Source of the DNA: Bacillota bacterium
GTDB taxonomy: Bacteria > Bacillota > UBA4882 > UBA8346
Length of the DNA stretch: 64,000 bases
Reading direction: 5' to 3'
NCBI GenBank assembly: GCA_023429995.1
Contig: JAEZCE010000016.1
Coordinates: forward strand, 75,045 to 139,044
Made by a program: the position numbers and the translations under genes. Shown piece after piece: positions 44,595-53,913 of the stretch. The notes under the pieces are model-generated. The model saw nothing but the letters and a program-made list of their open reading frames with translations, was not told the origin of the DNA and did no database searches. Every line of letters starts with the position of its first letter. Positions within the stretch are counted from its first letter, which is position 1.

Positions 44595-44792
44595 GTCCCT
44601 TTTTACTTTCCCATAATAAATGATATAATGGTAATAAGTGTAATTTTTAGGCAATAAAAAACTAAGGTCGCAAATGGAATGGGTTTGGGCCTGCTTGATT
44701 GATTCTGTTAACCGTTATATTTGAGCTGTTTTTAATTTTATAAGTATAGGATGACGACAATGAATTTGTAATTTACAGGAAAATTATACTAT

Positions 44793-44834
44793 AATTTTAT
44801 ACCAATTGTCAATGGATGTATAAAAATTTTATAC
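44793..44834. promoter_or_regulatory. Operator-like palindromes before XRE gene
   Basis: A perfect 17-bp palindrome (GTATAAAA-A-TTTTATAC) occupies 44818-44834, and its right half AATTTTATAC is repeated at 44793-44802. The sites lie 23-64 bases before the XRE gene and probably overlap its promoter, as expected for autorepression. Confidence 0.6.
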
Positions 44835-44856
44835 AAATAATCGTTGAGGACTTCCG

Positions 44857-45207
44857 ATGCCGAAAAATGTTTTGGGAACCAAACTTAAAAAATTACGAAA
44901 AGAAAGAAACCTGACTCAAAATGAGCTAAGCCAAAAACTGGGTTTCTCCGATCGTTACGTGGCTAAAATTGAATCCGGGGTAAGGCCGTCGATGGAAGCC
45001 TACCGAAAATTGGCGGATTTTTTTGAACTACCCGTTGAATATCTGGTATCGGATAGCGAAAAAGCACCGTTAACGCTGCTGGCTCATAATCAGGAATTGC
45101 TTAATGCCTTTATGGAAGTCGAGCGTATGAGCGCAGAGGATCAAAGAATCGTTTTGGAGCTTATCAAGGCGTTTGTTGCAAAAAGAGATTCTATTAGGGA
45201 CAGGTAG
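44857..45207 (+). CDS. XRE-family transcriptional regulator
   Basis: A 116-aa protein with an N-terminal XRE domain (LKKLRKERNLTQNELSQKLG and FSDRYVAKIESGVRPS, residues ~8-60) and a C-terminal helical dimerisation region. It resembles phage-type or SinR-like repressors. GAGGACTT precedes the ATG. Palindromes upstream suggest autoregulation. No linked toxin or recombinase is visible, so its target other than itself is unknown. Confidence 0.88.
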   Translation: MPKNVLGTKLKKLRKERNLTQNELSQKLGFSDRYVAKIESGVRPSMEAYRKLADFFELPVEYLVSDSEKAPLTLLAHNQELLNAFMEVERMSAEDQRIVLELIKAFVAKRDSIRDR

Positions 45208-45358
45208 TTTTTCTATTTTAGGCATGTAAAAAATTCTTTGTTAAACTTGGAGAATAATTGGAAAATAATGTGAAATGGCCTCCTGCTTTTAAAGAGGTTT
45301 TTTTATTTTGCATAATATTATTGTAAATAATACTTTATTTGTAGTAGAGGATGACTTA

Positions 45359-45925
45359 ATGAAACAGAATGCTAAAGCTGCAATCATTGACTCATTTAAA
45401 CAATTATTGAACAAGAAACCGATAGACAAGATTACAGTGAAGGAAATTTGTGAACATTGCAATGTAAACAGACAGACTTTTTATAATCACTTTACCGATA
45501 TCATGGACATTTATAAATTCATATTTTTTGAGGAATTATCCATAGAAATTGCCCAAAACAGAACCTTCGAAACCTGGAATGGGGGATTTCTAGCCACAAT
45601 GAATTATCTGCGGAAAAATTCGAAAATGATTTACCATGTATATCATTCTTCTTATTGGCCTGAAGCCAATGCCTATTTTACAAATCTTTCCAACCGATTG
45701 CTGGATTGTGTGGTTGAAGAGTGTGTTCAAAAAATGGGAGTGAAATTAAAGGATAAAGATCAAAATTTTATCGTTAATTTTTATCGACATGTGTTTAATG
45801 GATTGATGATAGACTGGGTAAGTCAAGGAATGGTAGAGGAACCGGAAATTATCCTTAAAAAGCTTTTAATCATGATAACAGGAAGTATTCCTCGCTCTGT
45901 GGCCGCCTTTGGAAAAGAAGAATAA
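45359..45925 (+). CDS. TetR-family regulator
   Basis: A 188-aa TetR-type regulator with helix-turn-helix ITVKEICEHCNVNRQTFYNH near residues 23-42 and a C-terminal helical domain that resembles DhaS-like regulators. ATG 45359 follows GAGGATGA; a TTG at 45308 would add 17 residues but has no ribosome site. It lies 147 bp before the membrane protein/HypB cluster on the same strand and is its likely regulator. The inter-gene gap contains a short repeat GAAAGCGTTCAAATAGACACTTTC near 45950, written here as two halves flanking GTTCAAATAGAC, possibly its operator. Confidence 0.85.
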   Translation: MKQNAKAAIIDSFKQLLNKKPIDKITVKEICEHCNVNRQTFYNHFTDIMDIYKFIFFEELSIEIAQNRTFETWNGGFLATMNYLRKNSKMIYHVYHSSYWPEANAYFTNLSNRLLDCVVEECVQKMGVKLKDKDQNFIVNFYRHVFNGLMIDWVSQGMVEEPEIILKKLLIMITGSIPRSVAAFGKEE

Positions 45926-46072
45926 TTTTCGTCGATAGATGAAAGCGTTCAAATAGACACTTTCATTTATTTGTCTATTGTAGAGTGTTTAAAATAGATC
46001 GTACAATGGATTTGATAATACATTTAAAACATTTCGCAATAGGCATAAAATTTATATTAAGGGGGCCGAAGT

Positions 46073-47053
46073 ATGTTTGTTTTCAATTACGCCAACGGGG
46101 CATCGGCATTAAGCGTATGGGGCGTTTGGGTCATTGTTTTTGCAGCGCTCTTTGGCTTTAATGAAATAGCCCGGAGATGGAAATATGCTGGTCTTTTCTT
46201 TTTTGCTATTTTACCGATGGCACTATCAATATTATGGTTTACGGTATTAAGTGATACAACGTATACAGACTGGTTCCATTTAGCAAAGGTGTATTCCTCT
46301 ACAGCCGGGTGTATAGGTTTTTGGTGTATCAGGCATGTTACATCGAAAAATGAATTGACAGGTAAAGAGTGGAAACTATCGGATAAAAAATGGGCTTTGT
46401 GTTTCCCTCCGCTTATCCTGGCGATTAACATTATGGAGGCGGTAGCCCGTGATTTCCAAGTTGGCATCCAATATCCCGGCGGAGGGAAATTAGTCGATGA
46501 AGCCATGTATGTACTTGGCGGTTCCTGGAATTTCATGAATGGTATAGCCGGTATCCTGAACATGATTACGATAACCGGATGGTTTGGAATTTGCTTCAGA
46601 AAACAGACTGCTAAAGATGGCAGTAAGGATATGCTGTGGCCTGATATGCTATGGTTTTGGATTATAGCCTATGATTTATGGAATTTTGCTTATACATATA
46701 ACTGCCTGCCGGGGCATGCCTGGTATTGCGGTTTTGCTCTCCTATTAGCCCCAACCCTTTGTGCATTTACTGTGGGAAAAGGAGCATGGCTGCAGCATCG
46801 CGCCCAAACACTGGCCATATGGTGTATGTTTGCCCAGACATTCCCATCATTCATCGATAAGGGCGCCTTCACCGTTTCGTCATCCTACAATACAGCGCCG
46901 CTCTTTGCATTTAGTTTTGCTGCATTAGCTGCAAATATAGCCGTATTTGTTTACATGATATACAAAGCAGTTAAAACAAAGAGAAATCCTTATCTTGGCG
47001 AGCTTTATACAGACTTGAAAGAATATAAGGAAATCAAAGCGCTTGCAGAGTAA
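46073..47053 (+). CDS. DUF5692-like multi-pass membrane protein
   Basis: A 326-aa integral membrane protein with about nine helices. I believe it belongs to the DUF5692 group but no function is known. Aromatic-rich segments include WWD-like loops such as MLWPDMLWFWIIAYDLWNF and the block YTYNCLPGHAWYCGFALLL. Ribosome site AAGGGGG before ATG 46073. It is followed after 30 bp by hypB, so it may belong to a nickel-related or redox-related operon under the TetR protein, for instance as a transporter. That role is inference. Confidence 0.7.
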   Translation: MFVFNYANGASALSVWGVWVIVFAALFGFNEIARRWKYAGLFFFAILPMALSILWFTVLSDTTYTDWFHLAKVYSSTAGCIGFWCIRHVTSKNELTGKEWKLSDKKWALCFPPLILAINIMEAVARDFQVGIQYPGGGKLVDEAMYVLGGSWNFMNGIAGILNMITITGWFGICFRKQTAKDGSKDMLWPDMLWFWIIAYDLWNFAYTYNCLPGHAWYCGFALLLAPTLCAFTVGKGAWLQHRAQTLAIWCMFAQTFPSFIDKGAFTVSSSYNTAPLFAFSFAALAANIAVFVYMIYKAVKTKRNPYLGELYTDLKEYKEIKALAE

Positions 47054-47083
47054 AAGTCATCGCAATCGGGAGATGGAAATGAT

Positions 47084-47767
47084 ATGGAACCCTATAAAGT
47101 TCTTGAGATTAAGCAAAGTGTTTTCGCAAACAACGATAGGCAAGCGAATTTGCTTAGGGAAGAGTTGAAAAAAAACAAGACCTTTTTATTGAATTTGATG
47201 TCATCGCCGGGTTCGGGCAAAACCTCAACTGTTTTAAGAACGCTCGACGCTTTGAAAGATGAAATGAGTATTGGAGTTGTAGAAGCCGATATTGACTCGG
47301 ATGTCGATGCTCACACTATTGCGCAGACGGGTGCAAAAGTGATCCAATTGCACACAGGCGGGATGTGCCATCTCGATGCCGATATGACCAAACAAGGTCT
47401 ATTGGGACTTGGAACAGCAGGAATTGATGTTGTCATCTTGGAAAATATAGGGAATTTGATATGCCCGGCCGAATTTGACACCGGCGCTTCAAAAAATGCC
47501 ATGATTTTAAGCGTTCCGGAGGGAGATGACAAACCCCTGAAATATCCTTTCATGTTTTCGATGGTCGATGTTTTATTAATTAACAAGATGGATGTAATCC
47601 ATTATTTTGATTTTAATGCAGAGGCAGTCACAGAGCGTGTCCAAAAATTGAACCCAAGGATTAAAGTGTTTCCAATCTCAGCTAGAACGGGCCAGGGAAT
47701 TGAGACTTGGGCCGACTGGATACGCGCCGAAGTCAAAACTTGGAATGAAAGCCCATATGAAACATAA
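47084..47767 (+). CDS. hypB: Hydrogenase nickel-incorporation GTPase HypB
   Basis: Cytoplasmic SIMIBI-class GTPase (227 aa). P-loop SSPGSGKTS at about residues 42-50, metal-site region QLHTGGMCHLDADM with the conserved Cys-His pair, and INKMDVIHYF as the guanine-specificity block. It delivers nickel together with HypA to NiFe hydrogenase or urease apo-enzymes. There is no N-terminal His-rich nickel store. It is linked to hypA and a large oxidoreductase, but no hydrogenase subunit or protease gene is in the window. Confidence 0.9.
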   Translation: MEPYKVLEIKQSVFANNDRQANLLREELKKNKTFLLNLMSSPGSGKTSTVLRTLDALKDEMSIGVVEADIDSDVDAHTIAQTGAKVIQLHTGGMCHLDADMTKQGLLGLGTAGIDVVILENIGNLICPAEFDTGASKNAMILSVPEGDDKPLKYPFMFSMVDVLLINKMDVIHYFDFNAEAVTERVQKLNPRIKVFPISARTGQGIETWADWIRAEVKTWNESPYET

Positions 47768-47783
47768 TTTTGGGGGAATCCAT

Positions 47784-50549
47784 ATGGTAAAAGAAAAAGT
47801 ACTTGATCTTGCCAATAAGATTAGCAGGACCAAACGGGGTTCAAAATCGGAAATTAAGCCGGAAGATCCGGAATACAAAATTTTAGAACCGGTTGTTACC
47901 GAAGAAATGGCGGATGTAGCGCTTTGCCTTGAATTGCGTAAACCGAAAAGCGCGGAAGAAATTGCTGCTCTGTGCGGTAAATCGGTAGAGGAAACGGCGA
48001 AACTTTTATGGGAATTGGCTGTTGCCGGCGTTTGCTTTGTCAATAAAATGGATGGCGTCGATAAATACTGGCATGACCTTTGGATTCCGGGCCATATGGA
48101 AATGATGGTCAACAACAAGGAAAACGTGAAAAAGTATCCCCAAATTGCCGAGGCTTTTGAAGCATACGGCAGAGTAAGAGGCCCCGTGACAGCAGGTAAT
48201 TTTCCGGTAGGTTTAGGTTTGATGCGGGTTATCCCCATCGAACAATCCATTATGGGGGAAACCAGAAGAGCATCGTATGAGGAAATTTCCAAATATCTCA
48301 ATGAAAATAATATTTTTTCAGTTTCGGATTGTTCTTGCCGTACCGCGAGAGAAGTCATGGGTGAAGGTTGCGGTCACTTGAAGGAAGATATGTGTATTCA
48401 GATGGGTCATGCTGCTGAATACTATATCCGTACAGGCAGGGGCCGGCAGATTACCCGCGAAGAAGCCTTTGCAATTATTAAAAGAGCCGAAGCAAACGGT
48501 TTGATGCATCAGATACCGAATACGGACGGTCCCGGGAAAACTCACGCCATTTGTAACTGTTGCGGATGTTCATGCCTGTCTTTACGAACTGCCGGGATGT
48601 TTTTAAATAATGATATGGTACGTTCAAATTATGTTTCACATGTTGATAAAGGTCAATGTGTTGCTTGCGGAGAATGCGTTGAAAATTGTCCCGTGAATGC
48701 ATTGAGATTGGGTCAAAAAATCTGTACTAAAAAACCCATCGCCCTGAAGAAACGCCCTCTTCCCTATGACACGGAATGGGGTCCTGACCAATGGAATCCT
48801 GATTACCGTATCAATCGACAAGTTGTTGTCGATACCGGCACAAGTCCTTGTAAAGCGGAATGTCCGGCTCATATCGGCATTCAGGGCTATATCAAGCTGG
48901 CTGCTCAAGGAAGATATACTGAGGCGCTTGAACTGATCAAGCGGGAAAATCCTTTCCCGGCAATATGCGGACGTATCTGCCCGCGAAAATGCGAGTCCGC
49001 ATGTACCAGAGGCGCCGTTGATGATCCGATCGCCATCGATGATATCAAGAAATTCATTGCCGAACAAGATTTGAACAAGGATCACCGCTATGTGCCTGAA
49101 GTAAAACATCAATACGGGAATAAAATTGCCGTTATCGGCGCAGGCCCCGCAGGACTTTCTTGCGCTTTTTACTTAGCGATTGACGGTTATAAGGTCATGG
49201 TGTTTGAAAAACAGAAAGTGCTGGGCGGTATGTTGACCCTGGGAATCCCTTCTTTCAGGCTGGAAAAAGATGTTGTCCATGCCGAAATCGACATTTTGAA
49301 AGAATTGGGCGTTGAGTTTAAGACAGATGTTGAAGTCGGTAAAGATGTAAGCCTTCGTGACTTGAGAGGTCAAGGATTCGAAGCATTTTATCTTGCAACC
49401 GGCGCGGGGGCAGGCAGAAAGCTCGGTATCGAAGGTGAAAATGCGGAAGGCAGCATCACCGGCGTTGATTTCTTGCGCAAGGTCAATCTGGGTGAAGTCA
49501 TTCCGTTTTGTGCTTTGAGCACAGCGAAAGACATGGCTATAAAAATGGAAGGACCGGCGGTTGTGATCGGCGGCGGGAACGTTGCGGTTGATGTTGCCCG
49601 GGCTGCTGCCCGGGTTGGCGCATCACAAGTAGACATGGTTTGTCTGGAAAGCAGGAAAGAAATGCCGGCCCTTGACGAAGAAATTGAAGAAGCATTGGCG
49701 GAAGGCATTGGCATCCACAATTCCTGGGGCCCTGAACGTATACTTACGGAAAATGGACGCGTCACGGGTGTGGAATTCAAAAGATGCATTGCTGTCTTCG
49801 ATGAGAATAACAAGTTTCATCCTGCATTCGATGAAAATGAAAGGTTGATAGTCAAGGCAAACCATGTCTTGATTTCAGTAGGTCAAGCCATAGATTGGGG
49901 CAACTTGATTATCGACAGCAAAATAGAATTGAACCCCAACAAGACGATTAAAGCGGATCCTGTTACGTACCAAACTGGTGAGCCCGATGTATTTGCCGGC
50001 GGCGATGTCTTAACCGGTCCAAAGTTCGCTATCGATGCCATTGCTTTAGGCAAAGAAGGCGCCATTTCGATCCACCGTTATGTTCAGCCCGGACAAAGTT
50101 TAACCCTCGGCCGTACCAGGAGGGAATACCGCGCGCTTGATAAAACGAACCTTGATCTTGAAGGATACGATCGGCTTCCGAGACAAAAATCAAGCCATGT
50201 CGACGGAAATAAATCCAAAGAAACTTTCAGGGATTTACGGGGTACATTTACGGAAGAGCAAGTTAAGAAAGAAACAGAACGTTGTCTCGCTTGCGGCGCT
50301 ACGGTTGTTGATGAATATCTGTGTCTGGGATGCGGATCCTGCGTGACCAAATGCAAGTTTGACGCAATTTCCCTGGTGCGAAAATATGATGCTGCGTCTG
50401 TAGAGCTCTGTGGATTGAAACCCAGGGTTGCCAAGTGTATGGTGAAACGTAAGCTGAAAATTGCAGTCAAAAAGCAGCTAAAATTCTTGCAATCCATTTT
50501 CTGCAGCGAGAAAAGCAAGGAAGAGAAATTGACAAATTGTACAAAATAA
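47784..50549 (+). CDS. Large Fe-S/FAD oxidoreductase (GltD/NfnB-like core)
   Basis: A 921-aa cytoplasmic protein from ATG 47784 (GGGGGAA upstream). Order: an N-terminal ~270-residue region with a winged-helix-like start and cysteine motifs CSCRT and CNCCGCSC; a ferredoxin motif CVACGECVENCPVNAL; a GltD-like part beginning CKAECPAHIGIQGYIKLAA with ICGRICPRKCESAC; an FAD site IGAGPAGLSCAFYLA; an NAD(P) site VIGGGNVAVDVARAAARVG; and a C-terminal second ferredoxin segment CLGCGSCVTKCKF. It probably moves electrons between NAD(P)H, flavin and ferredoxin or an unknown acceptor. The start is inside hypB's last codons' neighbourhood (16 bp gap), so they are co-transcribed. Confidence 0.85.
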   Translation: MVKEKVLDLANKISRTKRGSKSEIKPEDPEYKILEPVVTEEMADVALCLELRKPKSAEEIAALCGKSVEETAKLLWELAVAGVCFVNKMDGVDKYWHDLWIPGHMEMMVNNKENVKKYPQIAEAFEAYGRVRGPVTAGNFPVGLGLMRVIPIEQSIMGETRRASYEEISKYLNENNIFSVSDCSCRTAREVMGEGCGHLKEDMCIQMGHAAEYYIRTGRGRQITREEAFAIIKRAEANGLMHQIPNTDGPGKTHAICNCCGCSCLSLRTAGMFLNNDMVRSNYVSHVDKGQCVACGECVENCPVNALRLGQKICTKKPIALKKRPLPYDTEWGPDQWNPDYRINRQVVVDTGTSPCKAECPAHIGIQGYIKLAAQGRYTEALELIKRENPFPAICGRICPRKCESACTRGAVDDPIAIDDIKKFIAEQDLNKDHRYVPEVKHQYGNKIAVIGAGPAGLSCAFYLAIDGYKVMVFEKQKVLGGMLTLGIPSFRLEKDVVHAEIDILKELGVEFKTDVEVGKDVSLRDLRGQGFEAFYLATGAGAGRKLGIEGENAEGSITGVDFLRKVNLGEVIPFCALSTAKDMAIKMEGPAVVIGGGNVAVDVARAAARVGASQVDMVCLESRKEMPALDEEIEEALAEGIGIHNSWGPERILTENGRVTGVEFKRCIAVFDENNKFHPAFDENERLIVKANHVLISVGQAIDWGNLIIDSKIELNPNKTIKADPVTYQTGEPDVFAGGDVLTGPKFAIDAIALGKEGAISIHRYVQPGQSLTLGRTRREYRALDKTNLDLEGYDRLPRQKSSHVDGNKSKETFRDLRGTFTEEQVKKETERCLACGATVVDEYLCLGCGSCVTKCKFDAISLVRKYDAASVELCGLKPRVAKCMVKRKLKIAVKKQLKFLQSIFCSEKSKEEKLTNCTK

Positions 50550-50589
50550 AAAACGAGGCTATCTAAATGGACAAGAGAGGAGAGAGCAT

Positions 50590-50931
50590 TTGCACGAATT
50601 AGCTGTTTTGATTGAAGTCGTTAAAACGGTTGAAGACTTCGCAAAAACAAACGGACTAACAAAAATCGATACATTAGTTCTTCAGATTGGCGAGCTCTCC
50701 TCAATGATACCGAAATATATCGAAGCGTGTTACCCGGCTGCAGTCGATGGCTCGTTGCTGGAAGAGACGAAATTAAAAATTGAGATAGTACCGGCAAATA
50801 GCATTTGCAAAAAGTGTCATAAAGTTTTTCATCTTATTGGAAATCTATATCAATGTCCAAACTGCGGGAGTAAAGACTGGGAGTTGTTATGCGGAAAAGA
50901 GTTAATGATCAAGGAGATCATTGCTTGCTAA
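50590..50931 (+). CDS. hypA: Hydrogenase nickel-insertion protein HypA
   Basis: A 113-aa nickel metallochaperone. Translation starts at TTG 50590, giving MHELAVL, where His2 is the nickel ligand. A zinc ribbon near residues 74-95 has CKKCHKVF and CPNCGSKDW. AGAGGAGAGAG lies upstream. It partners HypB in the same cluster, 40 bp after the oxidoreductase gene. The client nickel enzyme is not encoded here. Confidence 0.9.
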   Translation: MHELAVLIEVVKTVEDFAKTNGLTKIDTLVLQIGELSSMIPKYIEACYPAAVDGSLLEETKLKIEIVPANSICKKCHKVFHLIGNLYQCPNCGSKDWELLCGKELMIKEIIAC

Positions 50932-50972
50932 AATGAGTTGAGTTTGCCGATATTGGCTTCCTGCCTTCCGAA

Positions 50973-51374
50973 ATGAGGCTCGGGTTCCCTTATGCGATAG
51001 TTGTCGGCAGCGTTCTGTGTGCGGCTTTTTTAGAGAAGGGATCGGCCATTCTGTATGAAATAGGTGTCCCGGTCATTTTGGTTACCCTGGGAGCGGAAGG
51101 ATGTTATTACCGTTATCCGGGGGGCGCAGGCCGTCTACAGACCTTTCCGGTTCAGGTGGTTGATACGACCGGAGCAGGGGACGCCTTTCTGGGCGGGATT
51201 TTATATCATTTGAGCGGGCTAAGCTTAGGGGAAATTCACAATCTGAGCCGGAATGAGTTTCAAAAGATCGTCACCTTTGCCAATGCTGTGGGCGCATTGA
51301 CAACGACCAAGAAAGGCGCCATACCGGCTTTGCCTGATTTGGTAGGGGTGGAGCGGTTGATGAAGGGAAGGTAA
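50973..51374 (+). pseudogene. Truncated PfkB-family kinase, C-terminal fragment
   Basis: A 133-residue reading frame matching only the C-terminal part of a PfkB/fructokinase: VPVILVTLGAEGCYY, then VDTTGAGDAFLGGILYHL with the intact catalytic GAGD motif and a late GALTTTKKGAIPALPD. The N-terminal two-thirds with the sugar-binding site are missing, and the sequence just upstream is not kinase-like. No good ribosome site. It is not a copy of the kinase at 4708, which has GGGD. It marks the start of decayed DNA after the hypA locus. Confidence 0.75.
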
Positions 51375-51481
51375 CGGAGGAGTATCTAAGGCTCATTCCC
51401 AACGGTGATATTGGGGTTCAGACCTCTCGCATGCCTTGAAGCTGATTTTTTTTATTTCGAGGAAAAATGGATGCAAAGGAT

Positions 51482-51777
51482 CGCATGTCTGCGCGAGAGT
51501 CGGTAAGACATACGCAACGGTCCGGTAAACATACTGAGTCGTTCGGTATGCATACGCAACGGTCCGGTAAACATACTGAGTCGTTCGGTAGACATACGCA
51601 ACGGTTCAGTATACATACTGAGTCGTTCGGTAGACATACGCAACGGTTCAGTATACATACTGAGTCGTCCGGTATGCATGCGCAACGGTCCGGTATACAT
51701 ACTGGGTCGTCCGGTATGCATGCGCAACGATTCGGTATACATACTGAGTCGTTCAGTATGCATACGCAAATGAGCCG
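51482..51777. repeat. 21-bp minisatellite array 2
   Basis: About 14 tandem 21-bp units, alternating CATACGCAACGGTCCGGTA-like and CATACTGAGTCGTTCGGTA-like forms (42-bp super-period). Both strands stay open and would encode heptads such as RHTQRFS (plus) or LRMSTER (minus). The plus strand here matches the minus strand of array 1 at 11790-11979, so the two arrays belong to one family in opposite orientation. No unique spacers, so not CRISPR. A low-complexity peptide is possible but no ribosome site supports it. Confidence 0.85.
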
Positions 51778-52483
51778 TTTTTATCCTGGTTCATTTTTTT
51801 TTATGCCCTCCGGCCCCTCCTAAGCTACGATTGCCGCAAGGACGGTATTTTCAGCTAATGGGTCATACCCAAAAGGGGGGAGCGGCTCCTTCCGTGACCA
51901 TCGTCGTTTTTTTATTTAACGCCTTGGTGTTTAAACTTCAGAGCGTAGCCGTCAAGACCCGAAAAACAGGCGAATACCCTTTTAGGGCTAGGGTAGGTTT
52001 TGGGCCCATTACCCTATCCCTTAAAGGGAATTGGCTAGAATTGAGGGCCGATAGGTTTGTTGCACAGACTACGGAGCATAACGGCAAAGGCTCCGGAAAA
52101 CCCAAACTGCCCTTTTTAGGGGTCATTATTATTTTAGCTGCGATTTCCTGAGCGACAGAGACAATTGGCGTAAGGAAATCAGAAACCGCTGGAACTGGCG
52201 AAATGGTTTCGTAAATGAAAGAAATATAGATATATTTTATCCAACCCCCATTTGCCCCACTGGCCCACAACTTCGGATGCCGTCCTGGTTTCAAGCGTTG
52301 GCCCAGGAGGGGGAAGGGTCTTTTTTAACGGTTGAAGTTGGTGGGGGAGTTTTCTTCCTCCGTGAATCTTTAAATCCCGCCAACCCCGCTTTTTTAGTCT
52401 GTCCAGCATCCCGCATGGTACTCAAACCCCAATCCGTTCAATCCGGATCCTTTGAGAAAGGCGATGAATCCGTATAATCTTGG
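51778..52483. other. Gene-free region with long inverted repeat
   Basis: No supportable gene; overlapping open frames on both strands lack ribosome sites and family features. CCCTTTTAGGGCTAGGGTA (51977-51995) and TACCCTATCCCTTAAAGGG (52010-52028) form a 19-bp stem with two mismatches and a 14-base loop. The rest looks like decayed accessory DNA. Confidence 0.5.
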
Positions 52484-53908
52484 TTAAGACTTGCTTTCAC
52501 ATAGCCGGAGTTGCTTTTCGATTTCGGGACGGCTGAGGACAAAGTATTTGCTTCCGGAGCGGTTTTTGATCTCCGTGACCACTCCCAGGCCGCTGACCAG
52601 TTGCAGAAAATGCCGGTAATTCAGCCGCAAGCGGTTCTTTTTGCAGAAAGCATCCGCCAATTCCTTGTTGGAGATAATCGGCAGTTCTTCGGTCAGGCCC
52701 CTCCCGTCCAGCTCCGATTTGATAAATAACAGCAAGTCAAAACGGTCATCGGTAGCTTTTTTGATCAGGGCTTTCTTTCCTTTGACGGCAAGGGCCCATT
52801 GGGTGAGGGCCGCTACCGTTTCCGGAGCGGCCAGAATGGCGATGGCCAGCAAGGGCTTATAGGAATCCATTTCCCGGGCGCTCAGGGCGGAGATGACCGG
52901 GAAATTCCGGTAGCACTCCCTGACACCTTGCCAATGCCCCAGGAACCAGCGGTACAATTCGTCGCGGATTTGGCTGGGTTCCGGATCGTCCGCTCCGGGC
53001 AGGTTCATGTTTTTAAAACGGGGATCGTATTCGGTGCGGATGGTGATGGTCCGGCTCTCCAGGGCCTGGTTTTTGATGTCCAGAACATTGCCGATGGCTA
53101 TGGCGCTGGCGACTTTGAAAAGCTCGGCCCCCCGGTGGCCTCCGCCGCCGCGGCCGGGAGTGGCCAGCACCGTTTCGGAGGCGTTATAGGCGTTCAATAA
53201 CAGGGAGATCAGCGGTGAATCGTTTTTGAGGCCGACTTCGGTCATTTCGTCCAGGCAAAAGGTGGGCTTATGATCAACACTGAATCTCCGGAACCCGGCG
53301 GGGCTGATCTCTCCGAACCACTTGCCGTTGAAAGAAAGCTGGCCGATGGTTTCCAGACAGCGGCTTTTGCCGGATTCATAGGGGGCATTGAAGAATAATA
53401 TCGGGTAACACTTAAAGAGCGGTTTTAAATAGGTGCCCATAATCCATAGGGCTAGCAGGTCGTATTCGCCGGGATGCCGGAGGCCCAGGTATTGTTGTAA
53501 ATATTCCCGGATTTGCCGGTGGATCTCAGCCGTAGCCGGAGGCGGGGCGCCGTCTAAAAAGGCCTGAATGCTTAGACTGCTCCATCTGGGTTCGAGCATC
53601 CCCGGGCAGGAACGGCTGGTAATGGTTTCTCCGAAAGTGCTTTCTCCGAAAGTGCTTTCCAAGAAAGGGTTATTCCCAGAGGTGGGCCGGTTATTCCAGG
53701 GAATGATTTTTCGTTTGCTGGTAACCACCATCACCGGGTCGGAGATGGCGCCGGCGTTTCCGGCGGAGGCTCCGCCGATATTACCGGCGGAGATGGGTAT
53801 TTGAACCGCCACAAAGGCCGTATCTCCGGTAAAGTCAAGGGCCGGGTCAATCCGGCATGGTTTGACTGCGGCGCGCGCGCCCGCAAGGGGGGTTAAAACA
53901 GTGGACAT
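52484..53908 (-). CDS. P-loop ATPase, primase/helicase-like
   Basis: A 474-aa protein. The first ~110 residues are low in complexity, with repeats ISAGNIGGASAGNAG and ESTFGESTFGE. An ATPase core follows: Walker A NAPYESGKSR (GKS at 180-182), Walker B-like TFCLDEMTEVG and a sensor-type region SAIAIGNVLDIKNQALESR. The C-terminal ~90 residues look like a winged helix (ISNKELADAFCKKNRLRLNY). The layout resembles helicase or primase-type proteins of plasmids and phages. AAAGGAG precedes the start. It is co-directional with the small hypothetical gene upstream. I cannot name the family. Confidence 0.7.
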   Translation of the reverse strand: MSTVLTPLAGARAAVKPCRIDPALDFTGDTAFVAVQIPISAGNIGGASAGNAGAISDPVMVVTSKRKIIPWNNRPTSGNNPFLESTFGESTFGETITSRSCPGMLEPRWSSLSIQAFLDGAPPPATAEIHRQIREYLQQYLGLRHPGEYDLLALWIMGTYLKPLFKCYPILFFNAPYESGKSRCLETIGQLSFNGKWFGEISPAGFRRFSVDHKPTFCLDEMTEVGLKNDSPLISLLLNAYNASETVLATPGRGGGGHRGAELFKVASAIAIGNVLDIKNQALESRTITIRTEYDPRFKNMNLPGADDPEPSQIRDELYRWFLGHWQGVRECYRNFPVISALSAREMDSYKPLLAIAILAAPETVAALTQWALAVKGKKALIKKATDDRFDLLLFIKSELDGRGLTEELPIISNKELADAFCKKNRLRLNYRHFLQLVSGLGVVTEIKNRSGSKYFVLSRPEIEKQLRLCESKS

Positions 53909-53913
53909 GATTG

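Noticed and set aside
47678..48358. 226-aa minus-strand frame across hypB and the oxidoreductase
   Set aside because: Antisense to two clearly conserved genes; low-complexity Ser/Thr-rich translation.
51452..51823. Array 2 as a CRISPR array or as coding genes on either strand
   Set aside because: Units are contiguous 21-mers without unique spacers and no cas genes are near; open frames on both strands follow from the period.
51831..52294. Hypothetical genes of 106 and 118 aa on opposite strands
   Set aside because: They overlap each other, cross a long inverted repeat and have no start signals or recognisable domains.
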